A stretch of 64,000 nucleotides of DNA from Megalonaias nervosa (Eukaryota; Mollusca; Bivalvia; Unionida; Unionidae): positions 1-64,000 of the forward strand of contig JAECUM010016665.1 in NCBI GenBank assembly GCA_016617855.1, in the 5' to 3' direction. How positions within the stretch are numbered: position 1 is the stretch's first letter; each line of letters begins with the position of its first letter. Both the position numbers and the translations under genes were made by a program. A model generated the notes under the pieces. That model made no database searches. It was not told the DNA's origin and saw only the letters and a program-made list of their open reading frames with translations. Shown here piece after piece: positions 1 to 10,153 of the stretch.

Positions 1-26
1 TATATATATATATATATATATATATC
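1..26. repeat. (TA)n microsatellite, truncated by window start
   Basis: An uninterrupted TA dinucleotide run opens the window. It lies upstream of the first recognisable exon, in what is probably an intron. Its full length is unknown because the window starts inside it. Confidence 0.95.
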
Positions 27-230
27 TTTTTAAATTTCACTCGATTATGCCAAAACACATTCCACTGTATATATCTTCATTGAAAATTGACTTATATACC
101 GTCACTGTAATCATTTCATATTATATACCTATAAAAATAGAACTTCAAAGTACTATAATGTTCCTTGCATAAAAATGTTTTTACTTCATACAAAGATAGT
201 AAAACTGACGTTCTTTATATTCAATTACAG

Positions 231-3200
231 AACCTAAGAATGCCCATACGACACCGAATCATTTAGATTCCGTATCAACAACCATGAGCCTAGACACGTC
301 CGAAAACAAACCAACGACTGATCACAACTTACCACCTCCTACACATTCGAAGTTAACAACCATGAGCCTAACAAAGTCCGAAAACAAACCAATGACTGAT
401 CACACCACACCACATGCAACACATTCGACGTCAACAACCATGAGCCTAACACCAGCTCTTACTGGTAAGTACTATTGCAAACAAACATGTCAATTTGTAA
501 ACATCTAAATGTTAAAACGTTCAGAGAATATATTACGCAGGGAAGATACTGAGACACTTGCTGTCGTCCCTGATTCATTCGTACAGGAATAGGTCAGCAT
601 AATTTTTTCAATCATTGACAGTCACCACTTGCAGATTAGTGATAATGCATACCCCCATCATATGTTCGTTGTTAGTTGTATACATTGATAAAAATGGGTT
701 GTTCTTACAGTTATTAATTGCTCTCGACTAAATCAAGTGAAGTAGGATTTAAAAGAGTCTTTTCACGATATATAATTCGTAATGGTACGAGCTTGATCTA
801 GAATACTGTATTTGAAGACTTTGGAAATGGACTTAAATTTGTTCTCTTCGCTTTACTACTGCATTGCATCAGGGAGTTTGTCCAAGACATTTCGTTTGTA
901 ACTGGATCAGTGAAATTAATCCCAATCGCAAATACACTAACGAGATAACGGTAAAAGAGTTTTGTCAAACTTCCAATTTTGTCTTCAGTAAGAAATATGA
1001 TTTTTTATGAATAACTTATATGTCAATAAGTAAAACAAATATATGACTCTCTTTCATAGGCAGTGTTTAATTACTATCTCTACGAAGTAAATATAACTGT
1101 GAGAAAGCAATAGAAAATTATTATATTTTGGCCCTTTAGTTTCTGCATCCGTTTGCTTCACACCATCTACCTCAAACATAAATCACAACAAATTTAGACA
1201 AATGTTCCGTAAATGAAGACCCGGTGTACTGGCGGTTGCAAAGAACGGGGTGTTATTTTACGCAAACTTTGTAAGTTTTAAAAATTGTTTTGTTGTATTT
1301 AAAGAGAAAATCAATTTAATAATTCTATTATTAACACTTCATTTCGCCTTTTATTTCAAAGAGACTTTTCACAATATAAACATTAGCTTGCACAGATGAA
1401 GATTTGTGCTAAAAGACAGACGAAGACACAACCATCCTACGGTAAGACATATAGACTTTTAAAAAATTGAAATGTTATCACTCATCGCATATTAATTTAT
1501 TTCATAAATGTCAGTCCCTCACACCTGCAAGAAAGCGGCTACCATTAGCACTTTGGGATATGGAATCAAACAAGCGAATAATGCGGCAGGAAACTGTCAT
1601 CCGGAAACTCCTGATCACATGGCACCAGAAGCTTTGGTTATAAATATGTGCAACGTTAATGGTCATTCTGAGAGCTGGACAAGAGGACAAAATGTAAGTT
1701 TTTTGCATATATAACGTAGAAGAAACATGTATGTTTTAAGTAATCTTGATTTCTGTTAAAGAAATTACTGCAACAGATGGCGACATATTGCATGAAACGC
1801 TTTGTATTTTAAAACAATGGATCCAAGGCCAGACACATATTGCGTCCAAGTATAAATATAGAGTTATTTAATTGTGGCATTTATTCTCGGGATTATAACC
1901 TTTCTTCTGCAATTTATCTCTTTTCCCACCACCACTCTGTCTTAGTTCTTCTTGATGTATATATTTAATCAATATAATTAGCATTAAAAATCACTTTATT
2001 CGCAAACGAAAACTTTTCGTCCGTATAAAAAGAAAACTTTTTGTCGGTATTAAAAAACTTCTTGCCCGTGTTAATACGAATCTTCCCGTCGGTATTAAAA
2101 AACTTCTATCCCGTCTTAATACGAATCTTCCCGTCCGTATTAATACGAAACTTCCCGTCCGTATTAATACGAAATTTCTCGTCCCTATTAAAAAGTAACC
2201 TCAGAATTCCTAAATGGCTAGTGATCTGACCAGCACAACAGTAAACGTTTGTGTATCAATCTGTTCGTCGTGAAGCCGGAGAAATATACAGTTTTTATTG
2301 TCATTACTCAAGGTGATGTCAGCATGTGAGAGAATTCCCCTATACACACCAGTCGCCACATTCTTTGATGGGAAATATTCCAACCAAGGAGGACTTTCCG
2401 GAATATTCGTCGGTTGCTTGGTAAACGGTTTTAAGGTGACCAACTGGTTTGTACGTGATTTGAAATGCATACTTAATATAGTGAACCGCAAATTACAGCC
2501 AAAGTCAGACTCAACATGCAATCAAGGTATCAAAACTTAGGCTCTGGATGCATATTCATTCACTCCGGTTTTTATACAGTCCGTTTCAAACCGTAATGAC
2601 CCACTCTAATATCTGTTTTTTATGTTGATATCATGAAACTCAAAAGGATAAGATTATTTAATTGAAAGTTCATTTTCACTCTTCTACATCTGTAGGTATG
2701 TGAGTTTAAAGCAAACGGCAAATTAATGCCGCACCTAAAAGTAACGTTTTTGCATCAACTTTTCGATTTCTACAGCCTGATACCATGTAGTCGAATGGAC
2801 ATGTTTATGCCTGATATTGCTGACTAAATAAAGTATGGACTTTGAAGAGCGGTTTTTAAACCATTGACACTCTTGCAGTAAATTGTTTTTTGGTGCTCAT
2901 TTGCAATGTAGATAGTTCACGTTAGAATCAAAACAACTGATTCCTCTCATTCATCTTGTTTATGTTGCATATGTTCACGACATTATCCTTGTTTTGATTT
3001 ATCACGACACTGTCATTGTAGTGATTATCCACAACATTTTAATGATATTGATATTGTCATGACTTTTTTGACATTGTAACGATATTGAGTTTTTTCACAC
3101 TTTCCAATGTTTTGGGACTTCACGACATTGTGCTGATTTTGATTTTTCTCATTTTCACTATATTTATTTTTCACGATATAGGTTTGATTTTCAATTTTTT

Positions 3201-3646
3201 ACAATATCATCATGGTTTAGATTTTTCAGTAGATTGTCATGCCATTGGCATTATATTCATTTTTGTGACATTGCGATGATAGTGATATTTCTCAACATTG
3301 TAATAATTTTGATTTTTGCACGATAAATTCATGATATTGATTTTTCACGACGTTGTCATGATATTCATTTTTCACATTATTATAATATTGATTTTTCAGG
3401 ATATCGTCATGACTTTGACTATTCACGATAGTCATGATTTTGATTTTACACAACATATTCATGATAATGATTTTTCACGACATTGTCATAATACTGATTT
3501 TTCACTAAATACGTTATGATTTTGAAGAGTGTTTTTATTTGTTTTAGTTGATAGTTCAGGAGTGCGACAAGAACATAACCGTGATGCATGTAGTGACTGG
3601 AGGCCACTTCCAGCTGGATCCCGTGAATTACTCCATCATTATGTAA
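231..3646 (+). CDS. Partial spliced gene: Thr-rich repeat stalk plus BPSL0067/CHAP-like amidase-fold domain, probably catalytically dead
   Basis: Four exons join in frame: 231-464, 1515-1693, 2313-2450 and 3560-3646 (stop TAA at 3644-3646). Borders seen: acceptor TTCAATTACAG and donor GTAAGT for exon 1; acceptor ATGTCAG and donor GTAAGT for exon 2; acceptor CTCAAG and donor GTACGT for exon 3; acceptor GTTCAG for exon 4. Phases agree: exon 1 ends with one base (G) that completes a Val codon with TC of exon 2, and the later junctions are phase 0. Exon 1 encodes a Thr/Ser-rich segment with three 26-residue repeats, probably an extracellular mucin-like stalk. Exons 2-4 give ...ALVINMC..., ESWTRGQN/VMSACERIP, TPVATFFDGKYSNQGG, GFKVTNW and a terminal NYSIIM. 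Their order and spacing resemble the BPSL0067 family of NlpC/P60-CHAP-like cysteine hydrolases (CVALV, W..G..V, GTAIATF.NG.Y, HAA, GF.V.DQW, terminal AF.VI). At the usual catalytic Cys this protein has Pro/Glu, and at the usual HAA motif it has LSG. The 5' end lies outside the window. An alternative exon 3 donor at 2526/2527 (CAAG|GTATCA) would join exon 4 in another open frame (ending HHYVKMFI). Exons are fairly sure; the family assignment is inference from memory. Confidence 0.55.
278..464 (+). repeat. 78-bp in-frame tandem repeat (26 residues) in exon 1
   Basis: Copies start at 278, 356 and 434 (the third is cut by the exon end). ATG codons of the repeat fall at 284, 362 and 440, exactly 78 bp apart. 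Each unit encodes TTMSL..SENKP.TDH followed by a Pro/His/Thr-rich tail. The array stays in frame and ends at a consensus GTAAGT donor, which suggests a glycosylated spacer that could vary in copy number. Confidence 0.85.
2013..2200. repeat. 21/24-bp minisatellite in intron 2
   Basis: About eight degenerate units built on CTTCCCGTCCGTATTAATAC plus GAAA; some units are 21 bp. Both unit lengths are multiples of three, so one frame stays open from 2041 to 2229. It lies between exons 2 and 3 of the first gene and lacks splice sites of its own, so it is treated as intronic. Confidence 0.8.
2970..3530. repeat. Degenerate ~27-30 bp minisatellite in intron 3
   Basis: Repeated variants of TGATTTTTCACGACATTGTC followed by ATGATAT run for more than 500 bp with many substitutions and small indels. 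The open frames inside it (for example 3085-3279 and 3316-3519) are consequences of the repeat and low stop density. The array ends just before exon 4 of the first gene. Confidence 0.75.
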
Positions 3647-4612
3647 AAATGTTTATATAAACAGTAAACAATTGTTCTGACGGATCAGGGAAGAAAATTT
3701 GCGACTCAGATGTTGCTTGTTATATTTCATATGTTGCTATTTTTGCGAGAACTGATAGGACCATGTTATTTTTAAAAATACTGTCAAGCGTTCCAAAAAT
3801 GGGACAGCAACACTAAACTAATTAAATAAGACTAAGTCTATATGTATTTAACCATAGGGTTTACGGCACGTCATCGCAATCCTGACTATATAGTTCAGAG
3901 CAAAGGCTAGTTATAAAAAAATAGCTAATTCAAGCATCTTTCCAAATATTCCCAGAAAACAAAACCTTTCCAACCAATTGTAAAGATCGAGCATGCGACC
4001 AAACACAAAGAAATATCATATTGCTAGAAAGGTATGAAAATCAAAGATAAATGCAAAACAGGCACACTTCTTAAAATCCAAACTCAAACGTGTTCCGTAC
4101 GAACTGCAATCTTTCCAAAACCCAAAGTATTGATCAGTTTAAGTAGGATCACGGAATGCATCTCAAACAAGTAATTTACCTCCATATGTCATCTCTTTCG
4201 ACATGCAGAAGTGAGCTTGATGAGCATCTTCTTTCTCTTTTACATATTTTTCTATTTGATATAATTATCAGATTATTTGTCGGTTCATATTTTATGCATG
4301 CCCTGTGTGGATCTATTTTCATATATGAACTTTCAGACTGACAGATTTATATGGATTCATTAGATGAATAGAAGTGACGAGTTCTAGAGCAGTCGTTATT
4401 GGTTATTGGCTGATTTTTATCTTTTGGCGCTAAACTTAACACGCATACACCAAATTAAAAAATAAGAAGGATGTTGCAGCAGCTGCATTATTTTCCACTA
4501 CTGCACAAATATGAATAAAAGTTATACATGTTTTTTACTATTCTAAAGGAAACATAATCTAATAAAATCGCTACCTCGCAAAATCCCACTACTTCTATAT
4601 TATGTTTGCGTT
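3647..4612. other. No gene recognised
   Basis: AT-rich sequence downstream of the first gene. I saw no convincing exon, RNA gene or mobile-element signature, and no clear canonical polyadenylation signal close to the stop codon. Confidence 0.5.
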
Positions 4613-4825
4613 AAACACACTGCTTGTATTGCACTGCAGAAGAACATACTGCTTTTTTTGCAGGACACAAAAAGATACTGCTATGTTTGCACTGCGCAAA
4701 AACATACTGCTACTTTTACACTATACAATAACACACTGCTATATTTGCACTACACAACGCGATATTGCTATGTTTGCACTACACAATAACACACAGCTTT
4801 GATTGCACTATAAAAGAACAACAGT
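4613..4825. repeat. ~30-bp minisatellite, about seven copies
   Basis: Units read AACACACTGCTATATTTGCA followed by CTACACAA, with substitutions. Copies begin near 4614, 4643, 4672, 4701, 4731, 4760 and 4790. Short open frames over it (4602-4802) are by-products. Confidence 0.8.
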
Positions 4826-5490
4826 CCTAATGAAGTATTCATACACTGCACTTTAAAAAACATAGAAATATAGACTGCACCAGTAATGTTCGCATACCTA
4901 TACATCACACTTAAAAGAAAAATTAAACCTTTTGGTGACCCAGTGATCAACTCATATAAAAAAAGTCACGATATGTCGCTTCGCAAATTCTTCATAAGCC
5001 TATAATGCATTTAGGGTAAAAACATTTCCAGCAACAAACCTGAAATGGTTAAGTAGTCTTTGATTAACTCACTCTAACCTTAAAGCTTCCTTGAGTTTCA
5101 GTGGCCGAGACTGTTAAATATGGGTTACTAAAATTAATAGTTCAGAAATATACACTACCTGAAACGATTACAATCAGTTTTCCACATCTCGAACAGGTAC
5201 TAAAAACCGGAAGAAGACACAATGGTAGAAGATATAAAATATTAAATGCTATAAGATGTAAGAAGCAATTTCAACGGACGATGACGACAAGGAGAGAGAT
5301 AGAAGAGAACGTGCGAGACTAAAAGACATTGGCAACGAGAACGGCGCAAGTAAAACATGAGAAACAGATTAGAGAAATAACTGATTTTAAAGAAACAATT
5401 TATTCGTACAAATGTTCAGGAGGCAATATCAAAATATTTATATTTTATATTTAAATGAGTTCACTTAGATAACGTAAATACTGTCGGTTG
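4826..5490. other. Unassigned; one 73-codon open frame
   Basis: A 73-codon frame at 5101-5322 (+) lies behind an acceptor-like GAGTTTCAG and has a basic C-terminal half (TGRRHNGRR, TRREIEEN). I do not recognise it, see no matching donor, and would not annotate it as a gene. Confidence 0.3.
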
Positions 5491-5996
5491 TAGGCTTTAT
5501 TAATGCTCTGTGAAATTGAAGATATCAATAATCTGAGTAGGAATTTGATGAATCAATTGACTTATACGAAGCATTTCTAGGCTTGATTAATGCCCTGTGA
5601 AAGTGAAGATATCAATAATCTGAGTAGGAATTTGATGAATGAATTGACTTATACGGAGCAGTTCTAGGCTTGATTAATGCCCTGTGAAATTGAAGATATC
5701 AATAATCTGAGTAGGAATTTGATGAATGAATTGACTTACACGAAGCAGTTCTAGGCTTGATTAATGCCCTGTGAAATTGAAGATATCAATAATCTGAGTA
5801 GGAATTTGATGAATGAATTGACTTACACGAAGCAGTTCTAGGCTTGATTAATGCCCTGTGAAATTAAAGATATTAATAATCTGAGTAGGAATTTGATGAA
5901 TGAATTGATTTACACGAAGCAGTCGTAGGCTTGATTAATGCCCCGTGAAACTGAAGATATCAATAATCTGAGTGGGAATTTGATCAATGAATTGAA
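5491..5996. repeat. 87-bp tandem repeat, about 5.8 copies
   Basis: Copies start at 5491, 5578, 5665, 5752, 5839 and 5926, exactly 87 bp apart, and are highly similar (starts TAGGCTTGATTAATGCC). The last copy breaks off near 5996. All six frames of the unit contain stops, so it is non-coding despite a period divisible by three. The constant period and few indels suggest recent expansion. Confidence 0.95.
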
Positions 5997-6439
5997 GCAG
6001 TTGAACATAAATATATTGGAGCAGATTACGTTTTAGAAAACGCACATGTTGATCTGCTGAACATTTCCGATGAAGTGGAAAAAATGATTATGTTGATATT
6101 AAAGGTTTGTCAATATTTCTTTCAACCCACAAAGGTCAACATAAACATATTGCATTCATCTGAAGAATATGTCTAAAATAATTTTTCAACATGCAATAAA
6201 TGAACGAACACATAAGGTCACGTTTCAAGGAATAGGGTTGATATAATGTCCGATGATGACTCAAATAACATAGACAAATGTTCATCGTTAACTCGAAGTT
6301 CCCTATATTGTTTATGATTAAATCAAATCTGCAGTGGATACAACTTAGGAAGAAGTAATTGAAATGTCAATATTCTACAAAACACGTATCTGAAGAATTA
6401 ATCGTAGGTTCTGCAATTATGGAAAACGTTGAGCAAAAT
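5997..6439. other. No gene recognised
   Basis: AT-rich spacer between the 87-bp array and the first gypsy relic. No feature could be supported. Confidence 0.4.
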
Positions 6440-7560
6440 TTATGACAACCAACCATACCCAGAAATCGAATCAGCTGTTATGATTGGCACAGGTTATCTA
6501 GAGATAGCCTTCACTTTGCCTTCTATGGGCTTAACCCGACAGTGTCCCACAATATTTGCTAAAATTATAAAATAAGCACCGCAAAACTCACTCGATTAAA
6601 GATTGTTCGAATGTTTTCCAAGTGATCTTTCCAGTATCTTTGTATATGATGATGTCATCGTTGTAAGAGTCACAATAATTTTGATGAATGTAGTCATGTT
6701 CATTAAAAGCTAAAATGTTGAAGAAGAACCTTTCTATTGATAAAGTCCACCTGGAGCTAAAAATGCCTAAATTTCCGATGCTCTTTCCGTGAGTAGAATT
6801 TCAAAAGTTCAAACTTAGTGACAAATTTTGCATTTCCAATTTTTTCAATGCAGTCATCGATTCTTTACATTGGAATGGAGTCGACATCGGTGACACTGTT
6901 CACTTTTTTGAGGTCAGTACACACTTGGAAAGTAGTATCTGGTTTCAGCACAAGAATACATGGTGAGCCGCAATCACTTTTACTTGGTTTTATGAAATCA
7001 TTCTCCAGCAATTATTAAATTTCTTTATTCAATCATTCCTGCTTGAGAGGATTCACCCTGTAAGAATGTTGTTTCACAGGAGTAGAATCTATAATTTAAA
7101 CGCAATGGCAGATTGTATATGTTCATGTTGATACATCTGGAAACTGGTGCTCATATGTACGTAGGAGCTGTTTTAGTTACTATATTCTCTTAGCTGCATA
7201 TATGAACGTTTCTAGTCAGGATTATTCACTTTTTCTGAATTCCGGAGATAGATTAAAACACAGTTGCTACAGTCCAATTGCATGTCACATCCTCATAGTG
7301 TGGGACAGGTACACCTAAAACGACTGAATGATAACAGGACTATCCCTATCAACATGCTATTTTAATACATGTATATGCCAAAGATGATTCTGTTTTTGCC
7401 CCCCAGGAGTGTTAAAGATAAAATTTTAAGTTTCTCACTTTCTTTGCACCTGTATACGGACCATAATACTTGGCTTTAAGAGGAATTTGAGGAAAGGGCA
7501 AGAGAGCTCTTTGCTGAAAACTCATTTTCTTTTGGGATTATTACATATCGTAATTTCATT
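6440..7560 (-). pseudogene. Ty3/gypsy pol relic: integrase C-terminus followed by reverse transcriptase
   Basis: Read right to left on the minus strand with many stops and frameshifts. Near 7540-7390 an integrase C-terminal GPY/F module is visible (AKYYGPYTGAKKV, then a decayed chromodomain-like tail and HINML). A spacer follows, then the RT N-terminus (LNY...F, about 7100), VCTDLKKVNSVTDVDSIP and RIDDCIEKIGNAKFVTKF (about 6930-6810), and the catalytic box as YNDD (about 6660). The post-catalytic region (IVGHCRVKPIE.KVKAI) reaches about 6440. In most Ty3/gypsy elements integrase lies downstream of RT; here the integrase end precedes RT on the same strand, as in Gmr1-like elements. No LTR is seen directly at either end. 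Confidence 0.8.
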
Positions 7561-7639
7561 TTTGACCCAGTGAGCTGAAGATTAGTTCTTGCTACATTCC
7601 ACACTTTATACAATTTATATTTGAAACCAGAGACTTAAT

Positions 7640-8107
7640 CTGCCAAGCCTATTCCTATTAAACTTTTAAGGGATACAGGATCTTCTCCTAGTCGTTTATT
7701 ATCATGTGCATTGCCTTTATCTGAGGAGTGCTCGTCTGGTGAAATGTTTCTTATTAAGGGAGTAGAATGCGACTTTGTTAATGTTCCTCTTCATTGTGCA
7801 TTTAAGTCTGAGGACACGTGACAATCGGAGCTGTGGTTTCTTTACCCTTTGAGGGTATTCGTTTATTAGTAGGCAGTGACTTAGCTAGAGATAGGGTGGG
7901 GTTAATCCACTTTCAACTGAATGCTTTATTTGGATCAAGAAGTTGATCCTATTGAAAAAAGTCCTGAATGGTATTCACCCTGCTTGTGCAGTTACTAGAG
8001 CAATGACAAAAAGAGCTCTTGCGAATGATGTTGATCACGAAATTATTGCTTTATCTGTCAAATTTATTAGTAATTCTTTTGATGAGGTCAATTTTTCTCC
8101 TGGTATG
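7640..8107 (+). pseudogene. Ty3/gypsy aspartic protease relic
   Basis: A retropepsin-like region starts near PIPIKLLRDTGSS with the catalytic D-T-G at about 7671. It continues through LLSCALPLSE and FLIKGVECDFVNVPLHCAF. A frameshift near 7820 is needed to reach TIGAVVSLPFEG and LLVGSDLARDRVG, and a second break precedes PACAVTRAMTKRA. The strand is opposite to the neighbouring integrase/RT relic, so either the segment was inverted or it is a different copy. It is cut off at about 8107 where LINE sequence begins. Confidence 0.75.
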
Positions 8108-9139
8108 GAACAATGGCATGCAGCCCTATGCGCAACTCTGAGGAAGTACAACATCAGCTCAAACCTGGTGCAGGTTGTTGACCACTTCTATGACAAAGCC
8201 ACCAGTCCTGTCCTCATCAATGGCAGCAGAGGAGATTGTTTCGAACAACAGTTGGAGTCAGACAGGGATGTATACTGTCATCTACTCTCTTCACCATTTT
8301 CCTGGAAAAAATCATGGAGGATGCCTTGCATGACCACAAGGGCACTGTCAGTATCGATTGAAGAACAATGACCAACCTTCGCTTCGAAGATGATATTGAT
8401 GGTTTAGCAGGAGATGAAAAAGAACTGGCTGAATTGGTTGATCGCCTCGACAAAGCCTCCACAGCATATTGTATGGAGATTAGCGCCGTTAAAAACAAAC
8501 CGATGACAAACAACACCAAGGTCATCAGTGCAGAAATAATGGTCAGTGGATAGAAGCTGGAGAGAGTCACAGGCTTTAAGTACTTGGGAAGAATCATCAC
8601 AGATGAGGGCTCCAAATCATAACTACTTTGCAGGACTGCCCAGACAACAGCAGAATAACAAGGCTGAGACCGATATGGAAAGATACCAACATTGCTTTTG
8701 GTTCCATCTTTCTGTATGCTTGTGAAACATGGATGCTCAAATCAGATTTTCAAAGAAGGATTCAAACCTTCGAAATGAGATGCTGCCGCAAGATCTTGGG
8801 CATCTCATACATTGATCATGTAATCAACGAAGAAATCCACAACAGGATCCAACGAGCCATCGGATCCTATGAAGACCTCGTGACCACTGTAAAAAAGCGC
8901 AAACTGACGTGGTACGGTCACGTCGCAAGATTATTTGGACTGGCAAAAACAATCTTGCAAGGCACAGTGCGAGGGTGCAGAAGAAATGGCAGACAGAAAA
9001 GAGGTGGGGAGACAGCATTAAGGAGTGGACAGGCATGGGATTTGGAGATTCCCAAAGAGCAGTAGATAACAGGGAAAGAAGGAGAGAATTGGTTGTAAAG
9101 TCAGCTGTGGTGCCCCAACGACCTCTTAGGTTATGGGAT

Positions 9140-9175
<36 letters not shown>
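8108..9175 (+). pseudogene. 5'-truncated LINE: endonuclease-reverse transcriptase C-terminal part
   Basis: The relic starts inside the RT domain (WHAALCATLRKYNISSNLV) and runs through LRFEDDIDGLAGDEKELAEL, where the usual FADD box reads FEDD. It continues with KYLGRIITDEG and SIFLYACETWML, then a C-terminal RKLTWYGHVARL and a basic region ending VVPQRPLRL-D. Several frameshifts break it (about 8230, 8370, 8560, 8900). The 3' end is a (GAT)n tail at 9139-9175, a common LINE 3' tail. The family is the abundant metazoan endonuclease-reverse transcriptase type; I do not name the clade. Confidence 0.9.
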
Positions 9176-9176
<1 letters not shown>

Positions 9177-9223
9177 TTAATCAAAAGGTATCGATCACAG
9201 TGATCATCTTTTTACTACTCATT

Positions 9224-10135
9224 TGTCGTCTAACAAGAGCAAGATCTCGAGATCTCATGTTTTTTTCCGAGGGCTATTAACGAAACGGAGGCCACAGAAC
9301 TACTGGTACATGATGTTTATCTAATTTTTTAAAATTTTATTCATGGCTGTAAATTGTACAGATTATCTTAGATATGATTTGTGATTAGGGCCTGTTTTAG
9401 GAACATTAAGAGGGTATAATTACATAGGATCTGTAAATATATACAGTGCTAATAACAATCTTAATACGAAGATTTAATGACAACTTTAGGTCAAATTCTG
9501 ATTCGCTGATATTGATTGTACGGTCCTAGAACAACTAGGTGACTTTTCATTGGCTGTGCTAGGTGACATGAATGGGCAAGTTCGATATATATTTCAAGAT
9601 CTGTCACGTGGAGTATGTTGTGAAATATGGTCCTAATAGAATGTGTATATAATGAGAGAAATGAGCCTTCAAATTTCGTTCATATTTTGGAATCATATTA
9701 ATTTCTTATATTCCTGTTGTAAGTCTGCAGACGTGTTTTATGTTACATTTAGTTATTGTTCGAGAGTTACAACATTTGTTTGGACTGTTCAGTGGAAATA
9801 AGAAGTACTCATTATTTGGACTATAAATTATTATTTTGAAACTATTGTTAATTATTCACAGGAATTCTGAACAACGCCATTTTGACAACATCAAGATTCT
9901 TGGCTAGCAGTAAATTTCCGGTTCTGAAATTTTTATACGGAACTTTTCATTATTTAGGACTTTCATAGAACTTTATCAGGATTATTTTAGATTCACTTCA
10001 TAAGAATGTAAGATCTCGCACATGTTAATTTCAAACTTTGATAATTAAGTTGTCTGTTTAGTTTTACAAAACATGTTGCTTTTGCTTCTTTCTGTTACTT
10101 AGGTTGTGACCATAGAGCCGTAACACATTTGTTGG
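9224..10135 (+). mobile_element. Probable LTR of the gypsy family (plus orientation), possible TSD CATT
   Basis: The 3' half matches the family: a GTTTAGTTTTACAAAACATG box, a Pol III-like TTCTGTTACTTAG, and the end CCGTAACA at 10135. The four bases after it (CATT, 10136-10139) equal the four bases before TGTCGTC at 9224, giving a 912-bp LTR of the expected size. The 5' half differs from other copies, so the start is inferred mainly from the target duplication. Confidence 0.55.
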
Positions 10136-10153
10136 CTTTACCTAATGATTATG

